A DNA stretch of 21,787 nt from Ascoidea tarda (nom. inval.) (lineage: Eukaryota > Ascomycota > Saccharomycetes > Ascoideales > Ascoideaceae), in the NCBI GenBank assembly GCA_030560485.1, contig JAKTTS010000256.1, forward strand, positions 1 through 21,787, in the 5' to 3' direction. The notes under the pieces were generated by a model. That model was given only the letters and a program-made list of their open reading frames with translations. It had not been told where the DNA came from and searched no databases. The position numbers and the translations under genes are program-made. Below, piece by piece: positions 1-8,076 of the stretch; positions within the stretch are counted from its first letter, which is position 1; each line of letters starts with the position of its first letter.

Positions 1-730
1 GTAATAGCAATTAGGACCTAAATAAAAACGATATCCTTTCTCATATTGTCTCATTTAATACTATAATATGGTTTCAGCGAGATTCCCACAATGTTATTTA
101 GTCATTATTATGATAATTCCTATACTATCTAACTTTAAAAATTGTAATTCATCATTTAAATATTAAATAAAGACAAATAAGAGTGATCTAGTAACAATAA
201 ACATACATTTATAACTTGATACAAACTAATCAATACTACTAAAAGCCAAAGATAAAAGTTGAATAGTAAAACAGAAGAAGAAGAGAGAGTTATCCATGAG
301 AAGAGAATTTATAGGAAATTATGCAGATGGCCTATAAAAAATTAGGGCTCTTTTGCTATATGAGTGAAAAATCACCAAATCACTAAAAATGGCATAATCT
401 TGAATTCACCAACTAGTTTCTCTACAAAAGTTGTAAACCGATAAAAACTACAAATGAACAGTATCTGTCATAAATAAAATACAAGAAGGTTGTTATTTTC
501 GAGAAATTATGATTAAAAATTAGACAATTAAATAAATTCTATTAAACACAAATAATAAAGTAATTATGAAATTTCATATTGTAAAATATTTTAAGAAAAT
601 TGTAGTTCTACAATATAATAATGTTATAATTGAATATCAGTTATTAACTGGCAATATTTGTTTTTTCTTTTTGAGTTTAATAAATTATAAAATTAAAGCA
701 ACATAATAAACTATAATAATGCAAATTTAC
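1..730. other. AT-rich non-coding left edge with one Tbf1-like site
   Basis: No ORF of credible length or composition is seen on either strand. The right end is the 3' flank of RPL39. A TTAGGGCT motif (342-349; AGCCCTAA on the minus strand, a Tbf1-type site) sits next to TATAAAAA (333-340) on the plus strand, and TATAAATT lies on the minus strand at about 309-316. This may be the promoter of a leftward gene outside the window. The minus strand also has a GTATGT donor-like hexamer near 204-209 with no branch point visible before the window ends. Confidence 0.4.
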
Positions 731-1009
731 TTAAAGACCTAATTTAGTTCTTCTCCAACTTCTTCTTTTAGAGTTGTATCTAATGGTGTTATTAGTTTTC
801 ATTCTGAACCATTGAGGAATTTGACGGTTTTGCTTTTGAGCTTTACCTAATTTTTGCTTAATTTTGAAAGATTTGTGAGACTGTAAATGGAATTAGTAGT
901 TAGTAAAAATGATCTTGGAAAATAGCAGCAGAATCCACAATAACACTAGAGTCTGCTGAAATCCCAACAGCACCCCTGTCACCGCAGGAACATAGTTACG
1001 TACAGGCAT
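731..1009 (-). CDS. RPL39: 60S ribosomal protein eL39 (Rpl39), spliced
   Basis: This gene encodes the small basic protein eL39, which lines the peptide exit tunnel of the 60S subunit. Exon 1 is only ATGCCT (1009-1004) and exon 2 runs 880-731. Joining them gives 156 nt, or 51 residues plus TAA, exactly the family length. The product starts [20 protein letters not shown], contains [16 protein letters not shown] and ends [12 protein letters not shown], matching S. cerevisiae Rpl39 almost residue for residue. An intron after codon 2 is also how the S. cerevisiae gene is built. It is divergent from RPS22 and shares a GC-richer promoter with it. It is easily missed because no single ORF exceeds 50 codons. 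Identification is secure. The exact donor rests on the only hexamer that gives an ATG and an open frame. Confidence 0.95.
881..1003 (-). other. RPL39 intron (123 nt)
   Basis: The donor is GTACGT (minus strand 1003-998), a minor variant of the yeast GTATGT. The branch sequence TACTAAC lies at 905-899, directly followed by a second TACTAAT. The acceptor CAG is at 883-881, 18 nt after the branch heptamer. Splicing restores a complete Rpl39 reading frame. Confidence 0.9.
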
Positions 1010-1372
1010 CTTGAGTAATAGCTAACGTTATCTGTGTTGAAACTGGTTCTTCGATACACAATATCAATATGAGGTTCTGCTTCAAACTGATTCTGTTGCC
1101 GTGAAGAAACTACTTTTCTGCAGTTGCCCGGCTTTTGGTCCCGCTCGAACCCGCCGTCAAAAACTCATAATTAAGGCCGATGGCAAAAGCGCCGCCGAAA
1201 GTGCGAGCCCTGAGTCTAGTTGCTGTGACTGCTTTCCCAAAGTAATAATCATGTGAGAACCGCTGGATTTTTTCAGTGGAAGTGAAGAAGAAGCAAAAGA
1301 GCCTTCAAGCGCAGTTGGGGAAGAAGAGTTCACCACATTCAATATCGAGGTACCACAGTAAAGAATCAATCA
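1010..1372. promoter_or_regulatory. Shared divergent promoter of RPL39 and RPS22
   Basis: This stretch is clearly richer in G+C than its flanks and separates two divergent ribosomal-protein genes. It carries AGCCCTGA (1206-1213), one mismatch from the Tbf1 core AGCCCTAA, and TCATGTGA (1249-1256), a CACGTG-like E-box of the type bound by Cbf1. Tbf1 plus Cbf1 control of ribosomal-protein genes is known in Candida albicans and relatives. Use of these particular sites here is inference. Confidence 0.6.
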
Positions 1373-1554
1373 GTAAGTTGATACAATGTGTCTTTACAGA
1401 CTAATTTATTGTGCCCTCTATTGTTTTGTTTGACACAATAATCCACCAAGTGAATGAAACAATACTGGGCCGATAGATGTCATTTTTTATGCTTCAATTT
1501 ATTATCTGATTTCGAATATTCAGTGTCTAACATTTCTATTTTTTTTCTTACCAG
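1373..1554 (+). other. Probable 5'UTR intron of RPS22 (182 nt)
   Basis: A GTAAGT donor (1373-1378) is followed by a branch-like GTCTAAC (1525-1531), a T-rich tract and the acceptor ACCAG ending at 1554. The branch-to-acceptor distance of 23 nt matches the RPS14 intron in this window. The acceptor lies 18 nt before the RPS22 start codon. S. cerevisiae RPS22B also has a 5'UTR intron. Transcript data are needed to prove it. Confidence 0.55.
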
Positions 1555-1572
1555 AAATAATATTAATTCAAA

Positions 1573-1965
1573 ATGACCAGAACTTCAGTCTTAGCCGATG
1601 CTTTAAATGCCATCAACAATGCTTCCAAAGCTGGTAAACGTCAAGTCATCATTAGACCATCCTCCAAAGTTATTATCAAATTCTTAACTGTTATGCAAAA
1701 ACACGGTTACATTAATGAGTTCGAATACATTGATGATCACAGATCAGGTAAAATTGTCATTCAATTAAATGGTAGATTGAACAAATGTGGTGTTATTTCT
1801 CCCAGATTTAACGTTAGAATCGCCGATATTGAAAAATGGACTGACAACTTATTACCAGCTAGACAATTTGGTTTTGTTATTTTAACTACTTCTGCAGGTA
1901 TCATGGACCACGAAGAAGCTAGAAGAAAACATGTTTCAGGAAAAATTTTAGGTTTTGTTTACTAA
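1573..1965 (+). CDS. RPS22: 40S ribosomal protein uS8 (Rps22)
   Basis: This is the universal small-subunit protein uS8 (S15a/Rps22), which binds the central domain of 18S rRNA early in 40S assembly. The 130-residue product has the family length and is near identical to S. cerevisiae Rps22 from [17 protein letters not shown] to the C-terminus [11 protein letters not shown], including [28 protein letters not shown] and the [15 protein letters not shown] tail that forms the rRNA-binding surface. The coding region is uninterrupted, unlike S. cerevisiae RPS22B, which also has an intron within the ORF. Splicing is instead predicted in the leader. The gene is divergent from RPL39 and upstream of RPS14 in the same orientation. 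Confidence 0.97.
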   Translation: MTRTSVLADALNAINNASKAGKRQVIIRPSSKVIIKFLTVMQKHGYINEFEYIDDHRSGKIVIQLNGRLNKCGVISPRFNVRIADIEKWTDNLLPARQFGFVILTTSAGIMDHEEARRKHVSGKILGFVY

Positions 1966-2504
1966 ATTAAATTATATTAATTTACTGCTCAATTGCTTGA
2001 TAATTTGATTTTATCAATTAATTTATGATTGAAAATTTTAAGATTGATCAAATCAATTGATTTTTTTAGTTATCATGATTATATAGTTTATTGTATTTCT
2101 AGAACTTTACTAAATTAATATTAAAGTCACATTTGTAATATATTCCTTATCTTACTTGTAACAAGATCGTAACTTCTGAGTTAATAGCCCTAGTCTAAAA
2201 CATGTGCCTAATTGTTTTTGCTAAATCAAAGCAAGATCTGTGACTGTGTTTTCTGTCACAAACTGAATATTACGCAGAGCACCATCGCTCTTAACTATCA
2301 CACTTAAGGATCTCCGTGCTAAAATGGATAAACCGTTGCTCCCTAATTCAACATCCGCACTGAAAACCGCATCAAAATCCGTCTATGATTATATTGTAAA
2401 AAAATTTAACGTGCACAGTTTCTGTTTGACTAAAAACTACCACTTATATTAACATTTTGTTATTTTGATATTTTAATATTTTGCAAAATACCATAATAGT
2501 CAAA
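1966..2504 (+). promoter_or_regulatory. RPS22 3' flank and RPS14 promoter
   Basis: The first 180 nt are AT-rich 3' flank with small palindromes such as AATCAATTGATT. From about 2160 the sequence becomes GC-richer and carries AGCCCTAG (2186-2193, Tbf1-like) followed 7 nt later by CATGTG (2201-2206, Cbf1-like), the same pair as in the RPL39/RPS22 promoter. An inverted repeat TGTGAC (2239-2244) / GTCACA (2255-2260) follows. A 42-codon ORF from the ATG at about 2325 lies just upstream of RPS14. It shows no family resemblance and is probably fortuitous. Confidence 0.5.
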
Positions 2505-3699
2505 ATGGCTCCAAAAAATGGTATGTCTTAATTATCATTATTTCACTCTATCCTGTTTCCTGCTCTATTATTATATTAAATTTTAATTATCTTAAAGCTT
2601 GATTAATGAAATTTATGGAATTATTACAATCACCGAAACTTGGTATTTAATGAAAAATCTGATTGAAAATATAGAAATAAAATTAAATAATAAAATTATA
2701 ATCAAGCATATTAATCAATCTATACAAATTGATATCAATTATATTTATTATACTCTTGAGCTATTAAAATGCAACAATTTCAAAAAAAATTAAAAAAACT
2801 TCACTTGAGTTTTTATTGTTTTGGAATAATCAATTAAATTTTAGTTGAATTATTAAACAATATATTTAATGTTTTTATGAATAAATTTTTAGAGAAATTT
2901 TACATATTCAAAATGATATTAAGTCACCATGTAAAGGATTTATCACTGCAAATACAAAGAATGTTTTTTAGGTTTAATTATATTAAACCACATTTAAAAT
3001 TATTTAATTTAATCAAATTGAGTAATTTTAATTGTTGAAAGACAATGGCGTAATTTCAGAATTTTCAAATTATGTGCAAATAATACAAAGAAAAACAAAA
3101 ATTAGTCGTAATTAAAAAATCTAGAAAATTATGAATTACTTTATTCATTTTTTTCTAAAATTGTTCAGAATAGCAGTGAAAATATCGATAGAGATGATAC
3201 GAATTCAATTCAACTTTTCTGTTATTGATTTTTCTTTAATTTGAATATTATACTAATGCATTAATTTTTCATTTAACTAGATAATGTTACTTTAGGTCCA
3301 CAAGCCAGAGACGGCTCCCAAGTTTTTGGTGTTGCTCGTATTTTCGCTTCATTCAACGATACTTTTGTTCATGTAACTGATTTATCAGGTAGAGAAACCA
3401 TTGCTCGTGTCACTGGTGGTATGAAAGTTAAGGCTGACAGAGATGAATCTACTCCATATGCTGCCATGTTGGCTGCCCAAGATGTTGCTGCCAAATGTAA
3501 AGAAGTTGGTATCACTGCTGTTCACATTAAATTAAGAGGTACTGGTGGTACTAGATCCAAAACTCCAGGTCCAGGTGGATCAGCTGCTTTAAGAGCATTG
3601 GCCAGATCAGGTTTGAGAATTGGTAGAATTGAAGATGTTACTCCAATTCCATCAGATTCTACTAGAAAGAAGGGTGGTAGACGTGGTAGAAGAAGATAA
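2505..3699 (+). CDS. RPS14: 40S ribosomal protein uS11 (Rps14), spliced
   Basis: This is the universal small-subunit protein uS11 (Rps14), which sits on the 40S platform near the mRNA exit and the E site. Exon 1 is 2505-2520 (ATG GCT CCA AAA AAT G) and exon 2 is 3281-3699. Joined they give 435 nt, 144 residues plus TAA. The protein begins [20 protein letters not shown], continues with [20 protein letters not shown] and [10 protein letters not shown], carries the KTPGPGG motif, and ends in the basic [11 protein letters not shown] tail that forms the rRNA contact and is the classic emetine-resistance region. It is 7 residues longer than the S. cerevisiae protein, at the N-terminus. Intron placement in the first few codons is the conserved one. 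It is convergent with the UBR7-like gene. Confidence 0.97.
2521..3280 (+). other. RPS14 intron (760 nt)
   Basis: The donor GTATGT (2521-2526), branch TACTAAT (3251-3257) and acceptor CTAG ending at 3280 all fit. The branch-to-acceptor distance is 23 nt. The intron is long and very AT-rich, with a perfect 8-bp hairpin GGTTTAAT/ATTAAACC (2971-2978/2982-2989). I searched for C/D and H/ACA snoRNA boxes and saw no convincing set. The 64-codon ORF inside (2599-2793) is AT-biased and looks fortuitous. Confidence 0.93.
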
Positions 3700-3931
3700 A
3701 CTACCCGTTTATTTTCTTTTGTTTCGCTATCATATATTAAATTTATTTGTTTATTAGGAAAATTATATTGTTTAATATGAATTCATTAATGTCATAAATT
3801 TTTATCCATAAGAGTAATACATTAAGAGAAGCGATAAGTAATAAATGATAAATAATAAATTTAAGAAGGATAACGGATAATCAAATTGTATAATAGAAAT
3901 ATAGTAATAAATCAAGTTAAATTAAATTAAA
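3700..3931. other. Convergent 3' intergenic region RPS14/UBR7-like
   Basis: This short AT-rich spacer holds the two facing 3' ends. A TTAAA pentanucleotide array (3917-3938) runs over the UBR7-like stop codon. No other element is seen. Confidence 0.6.
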
Positions 3932-5281
3932 TTAAATTGATTCCTTATCATTTTTAACTTTTGTGAAAAAATCTCGAACTTCTTTTTCAGTTACAATTTT
4001 ACCTTCCTGTGCAAAAGGCCTAAGAAACGATCTCAATTTTTCTTTGATGTCTTCATAAGCTTGGATTCCCTCTATTGCTTTTTCTCTTGGTAAAGTATTT
4101 AGAGCCTTTGCACCTAATTCGAAGATGGAAGATCGATCATCATCATCGCCATTATCAGTGTGATTATCATTATCGTTTTCTGAATCGTCAGGCGGAGGCT
4201 GGTAAATTGGATCATCTTCATATAAAAAGGAGTATTCAATTAAGAAGTTTTTCAAATCAGGTGAAATTTTATTAGGAGAATCATCGTTTAATAAAAATTT
4301 TAATCTCTGCCTGAAATTTTTTTTAAAACAGATTGAGTATGGGTAAATTTTAGGATCGATTTTTCTTTTTTTCACACTTGGTTGTGAATCTGTATTAGTA
4401 TTAGTAATATTTAGCGAATTTAATTTTTGTAGTCTATCTTCAACTGAGTTTGATTGAATATAGTAAATTTTATCCGAGACAATATTATCATAGTCGATTA
4501 ATTCATCAAAAATCTTTTGAAAAGATTGAACGCACTTCCAACATATGAGATGATCGAATGAGTCAATATCTGGGAACCCGGGTAGAGCATTAATACCATC
4601 ATCAGAATCAGATATATTGATTAGATCTGAGTTATCGTTATCATCAGTTTTCTTTGGTGATTTTGTTTTTTGAATTGAGCCTTGTTTAAAACCCATTAAA
4701 CAGTCATTGTGATACCAATCTTCATCACATGCAATACCAAAATAACATTGAAACATTACACTTGTTTCCTCGAAAGGATTGTATAGCTGACTGCAGGAAC
4801 AAAATTTCCCTTCAAAATTTTGGTTATAGATGTTGGTGGAAGAAGGAATGTCTTCACCTAGTAGGATTGGGTTTTCATTGGGACTTTGAGTTGAATTTTC
4901 AGCCAACACAGGCAATTTGGCAGACTTTGCAGACCTATCACGCAAGGTGCAAGGACCATTGAAGCTCATTCGTTTGGTACCACAATCACAGACAAAATTT
5001 CGTTTGTCAAAGAGCTCAACCAAATCATGCGAGGAGTGACATTGGATTGAACAAGAATAGCAAATGCCTGCTGGGTTGTTGTTCCTTTTAAAACAAGTTA
5101 TACAGGCAAAAATAGATTGTCTTGTGGGTCCCAAATTAAAAGTGCAGACGTTGGGATCAAAGGGCATCAACTCCTTAGCTTCTCTTTCCAATTTCAACTG
5201 GTTATTAATATAATCGATAGCTGTAATGGTACGTGGATCTTCCTCAGAGCAGTGAGGGCCATGTTGGGCGGAAGCAGACAT
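3932..5281 (-). CDS. UBR-box/PHD protein, UBR7/Mlo2-like putative E3 ubiquitin ligase
   Basis: The 449-residue protein matches the UBR7 family (fission-yeast Mlo2, human UBR7, which is reported to ubiquitinate histone H2B). Residues 44-113 form a UBR-type zinc finger, with ligands C46, C60, C63, C74, C77, C81, H82, H85, C98, C100 and C111 and the signature FVCDCGTKRM. Residues 159-252 form the atypical PHD-like finger (FCSC at 160-163, YHNDC, then HLICWKC) characteristic of UBR7. Between and after these are acidic, low-complexity linkers and a helical C-terminal region (about 385-445). UBR7 orthologues are about 330-430 residues, so this one is full length. The ATG at 5281 is used because it precedes the conserved N-terminal region. 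The gene is divergent from a 75-codon gene. Ligase activity is inferred from the family. Confidence 0.88.
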   Translation of the reverse strand: MSASAQHGPHCSEEDPRTITAIDYINNQLKLEREAKELMPFDPNVCTFNLGPTRQSIFACITCFKRNNNPAGICYSCSIQCHSSHDLVELFDKRNFVCDCGTKRMSFNGPCTLRDRSAKSAKLPVLAENSTQSPNENPILLGEDIPSSTNIYNQNFEGKFCSCSQLYNPFEETSVMFQCYFGIACDEDWYHNDCLMGFKQGSIQKTKSPKKTDDNDNSDLINISDSDDGINALPGFPDIDSFDHLICWKCVQSFQKIFDELIDYDNIVSDKIYYIQSNSVEDRLQKLNSLNITNTNTDSQPSVKKRKIDPKIYPYSICFKKNFRQRLKFLLNDDSPNKISPDLKNFLIEYSFLYEDDPIYQPPPDDSENDNDNHTDNGDDDDRSSIFELGAKALNTLPREKAIEGIQAYEDIKEKLRSFLRPFAQEGKIVTEKEVRDFFTKVKNDKESI

Positions 5282-5760
5282 GACTAGGGGAGTTGCAGAG
5301 GAACCACTTGCGGCGTTGTGGGAGGTATATTTGAAATAGTTGGTGTATCTGGTACTGTCGATTGGGGTTGTTGATGTAATGGCGCCGGTGTTGGTCGATG
5401 TTTGAGATATTATCTGGTTTGAAGGCTCTGCTGCTCTCAGCCAACTTCGCGTCCCGGCGCAGTGGTCTATGCCCGATTGGGAAGAAGAATATAATCAGCT
5501 CCTCCACAGCACTGGGTCAGCACTCACTGCCCAGGGGAACAGCCTTCCATACAGTTCACTTTTGTTTCTAGAAGCCTGCCTTGTTCTCTCCCATTGTTCT
5601 CAAAGCTTGGTGCTCGATATAAATACAGCCCGGTATGCTTCTACTGTTCATCTTGGTTTTCCATTGTCTCCATCCCAGTCTTCCATTCTCTTAGCTTTCT
5701 TGCTTATCACTAGTCCTCTCCTCTGCTGCTATCGCCTCTAAGCCCTTCTCATTCTCACCA
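5282..5760 (+). promoter_or_regulatory. Divergent promoter with STRE-like sites and TATA box
   Basis: This GC-rich island lies between the UBR7-like gene and the 75-codon gene. AGGGG stress-element cores occur at 5286-5290 and 5534-5538. A full TATA consensus TATAAATA is at 5618-5625, 136 nt before the plus-strand ATG. The stretch after the TATA box is C/T-rich and G-poor, like other leaders here. TATA plus AGGGG suggests inducible expression of the plus-strand gene. This is inference from motifs. Confidence 0.55.
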
Positions 5761-5988
5761 ATGTCTTGCCAAAACAGAAACTCAAATTCAAGAAAATTTG
5801 AAAACTTCGTCTTATTCGACAACCCTTTGCAAATCTTGGACAACATGGACGTCGTTGAAAAAAACATGAGCAATCCAGCTTTTGAACAAATCCAAACCAC
5901 CACAGACATTAACTACACTCATTTTGTCACTTACAAGGCTCAACAATACTACATGAATAACAGCAATTCTTATTCCCAACACTTATAA
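5761..5988 (+). CDS. Small protein of unknown function (75 aa)
   Basis: I do not recognise this 75-residue product. It begins MSCQNRNSNSRKFENFVLFD, contains NPLQILDNMDVVEKNMSNPA, and ends in a Tyr/Asn/Ser-rich tail. It is polar, with no signal peptide, membrane segment or cysteine motif, and has short helical-looking central parts. The case for a real gene rests on an optimal TATA box 136 nt upstream, a long C/T-rich leader with no large competing ORF in front, a clean ATG and balanced yeast-like codons, followed by a T-rich 3' flank typical of yeast genes. It may be a stress-induced small protein, judging by upstream AGGGG cores. Confidence 0.6.
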   Translation: MSCQNRNSNSRKFENFVLFDNPLQILDNMDVVEKNMSNPAFEQIQTTTDINYTHFVTYKAQQYYMNNSNSYSQHL

Positions 5989-6542
5989 TCTAATCTTAGC
6001 ATTTTAGGCCTCAAAAATTGATCCAAATCTCATTACTGTTACTGCTATTTCTCATTTTTTCTTGTTTTATTCCTGTGTTTTTTCCTACTTTTTTCAAAAA
6101 AACACGCTCCTTCACTGTTGGTTTTTCTAGTTATCAGAACAACATTATCTCATATGTTCGATTTAACTGTGGTGAATGGTACAAAAAACCATCCCTAGTT
6201 TTCTGGGTTTCTTTTTCTTTCTGTTTTTATGTTATTCAAAGCTTTCTTTTTAATTTTTTGCTGTTTTTCTCTTTAATTGTATTATCCATTTTTATATGTT
6301 TTTTTATTTAACATTTCATAACTCATAATTTATAATTCATAATATCAGAATCTATTTTCTATTTTGGAATTTAGAATTCACATCTTGTTTCTTACTTTTT
6401 ACATTTCAGATTTCAAATTTTACATTTTACATTTTATATTTTGGATTTTGGATTTTACATTTTAAATTTTCTAATATACATTCGTTTTAATTATTCATCA
6501 GATGTTGAACTAATTGCCAATCTATTAATCCTAAACTTTATA
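5989..6542. other. T-rich convergent intergenic region with ACS-like array
   Basis: This holds the 3' flanks of the 75-codon gene and the TTL-like gene. A 97-codon hydrophobic ORF (6018-6311) starts at TTG and is a by-product of T-richness. At 6418-6463 there are four exact matches, on one strand, to the S. cerevisiae origin consensus WTTTAYRTTTW (starts 6418, 6425, 6432 and 6453). Whether this organism's ORC reads that motif is unknown. Confidence 0.4.
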
Positions 6543-7853
6543 TCAGAAGTTTCCATAAATTGGTTCATCATAAACTTTAATCAAATCACTTGTATCACCC
6601 GAATCACCTGAATCGCCCATTTCTTTTGCCTTTCCATTGCTGAAAAATGGAACGATAACTTTTATAAACAACCCTTCGATTAATCCATTAATCAAATCTT
6701 TCAAATCGTCTCCGGTTTGTTTAAAGTCAGGATATGAATTGACTTCTAATAACGTAACATTAAACTCTTCATCAATTAAAAAGTCCAATCCAAAAAATTC
6801 AAAGGCGTTTAAAATCGGTTGGAAATTTAATCTGTTTGCATTCAATGCTGCTCTAAATAATTCTTCAACTATATTTAAAATTTGATTAAAAATTTTATCC
6901 TTTTTTTCTTTGCTTAATTCTAAATCATCTATTTTCCAAAATTCCTCAACCAATTTATCGTTATTATCATTATTGTTACCATCACCACTTCCATTATTAT
7001 CAATAATACCGTTTTGAAGACAGGTATTGGTCAAATGCGAAGACAAATCGCTATCATCTACATCAAACGGTTTCGATGAAAATAACGTCAACATTCTTCT
7101 ATAAACATATATTTTAAGTGCTCCCTGACATAAAACATAAGTTCGGATATGAAATTTTCTATTATTATATGACTTTAGTAACAATGGAAGAGTTAGATAC
7201 TTCTGAACAACAAAATGACGCAATTGAGAGGTTATCACTCCATTATTATCATCTTCTTCATCGTCCTCATCCTCGTCCTCATCCCCTTCTTCAAATGAAT
7301 TAAATATCTCTTGCAATTCATCAATATTCCTAAAAATTCGAATTCCCTGCCCTTTATCGCTCATACTAGGTTTCAATATCCATGTCTTTAATCCTGAATT
7401 AATTTCGTCCCTTAACTCGTATGAATCATCCAACGCTTCATCTAAAAACTCAGCATAATCAATCTCCAAATTATATGTCTCTGGTATTGCTTTCTTTAAA
7501 ATTGAATCGGGATTCTTAACAACGTAAGAGTGTGTCGTGAGATTTAAATAGTTTTTTCTAATCAATGCCTTTCTGTAAATATATGAGCAAATTAAATACC
7601 TCTTGTTTTCCAATATTTGATCAAAATCCAACAACTCATAATCTCCATAATGAAAAATCTTGCTATCTCTATCATTTTTCAAAATTGCCATGTCTGAAGT
7701 AACTCGAACATTGGGCAAATATTTGGCTATGGCATTACTAAAAACTGACCACAAGTAGTCAGTTTTATCCAATGAAAGCAAGATATGCTCCACTCCAGCA
7801 TCTTTTGCTCTTTCTTTTTTTGTCATTTTTGATTCTGTCCATTCTAAAAGCAT
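6543..7853 (-). CDS. Tubulin-tyrosine-ligase family protein (ATP-grasp)
   Basis: The 436-residue protein is a TTL-family ATP-grasp ligase, a group that adds amino acids (tyrosine, glutamate or glycine) to tubulin or other protein tails. The visible motifs, in order, are WILKPSMSDKGQGI (158-171, nucleotide-binding lysine and glycine loop), VVQKYL (215-220), KFHIRTYVL (233-241), HLTNTCLQ (273-280), FFGLDFLID (353-361) and LLEVNSYPDF (368-377, with metal-binding E370 and N372). All core ATP and metal residues are therefore present. Two acidic or Asn/Asp-rich low-complexity inserts (189-204, 287-300) expand the domain. S. cerevisiae Pby1 has this domain fused behind a SurE-like phosphatase. Here the ORF is TTL-only, as in many fungi, and a TAA lies two codons before the ATG. 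The substrate is not deducible. Confidence 0.9.
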   Translation of the reverse strand: MLLEWTESKMTKKERAKDAGVEHILLSLDKTDYLWSVFSNAIAKYLPNVRVTSDMAILKNDRDSKIFHYGDYELLDFDQILENKRYLICSYIYRKALIRKNYLNLTTHSYVVKNPDSILKKAIPETYNLEIDYAEFLDEALDDSYELRDEINSGLKTWILKPSMSDKGQGIRIFRNIDELQEIFNSFEEGDEDEDEDDEEDDNNGVITSQLRHFVVQKYLTLPLLLKSYNNRKFHIRTYVLCQGALKIYVYRRMLTLFSSKPFDVDDSDLSSHLTNTCLQNGIIDNNGSGDGNNNDNNDKLVEEFWKIDDLELSKEKKDKIFNQILNIVEELFRAALNANRLNFQPILNAFEFFGLDFLIDEEFNVTLLEVNSYPDFKQTGDDLKDLINGLIEGLFIKVIVPFFSNGKAKEMGDSGDSGDTSDLIKVYDEPIYGNF

Positions 7854-8000
7854 ATCGACTTAAAAATTTTCAAAATCACAAAAATTTTAAAGTCCAAAGT
7901 GACGGATTAATACCAAATCATGCATTTTTTGCATGTATCGGAATTTCCGCGATTATCCGAAAAACATTAGTTTTACAAAATAATGCAGAAACTTCTTTTA

Positions 8001-8076
8001 ATTTTTGTGGCCGAGTGGATTAAGGTGCCTAGAATTATGTTTAATGTGTTTGGTTCGATCTCTGCACTGGCACTTT
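8001..8076 (+). pseudogene. Degraded tRNA-like sequence (Leu/Ser type)
   Basis: A box-A-like TGGCCGAGTGG (8008-8018), continuing into TTAAGGTGCCT as in tRNA-Leu, is followed by a box-B-like GGTTCGATCTC (8052-8062) and a short T run (8073-8076). The acceptor, anticodon and T stems do not pair, so it cannot fold as a working tRNA. I read it as a decayed tRNA gene or fragment. A chance pair of pol III boxes is possible. Confidence 0.4.

Noticed and set aside
1140-1160. tRNA box-B-like GGGTTCGAG on the minus strand
   Set aside because: No A box or cloverleaf pairing upstream; it lies in the ribosomal-protein promoter.
2599-2793. 64-codon ORF inside the RPS14 intron
   Set aside because: It begins at TTG, consists of AT-driven Ile/Asn/Lys codons, and lies within a well-supported intron.
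6018-6311. 97-codon hydrophobic ORF
   Set aside because: It starts at TTG in T-rich 3' flank; poly-Phe/Leu composition is expected from T-richness.
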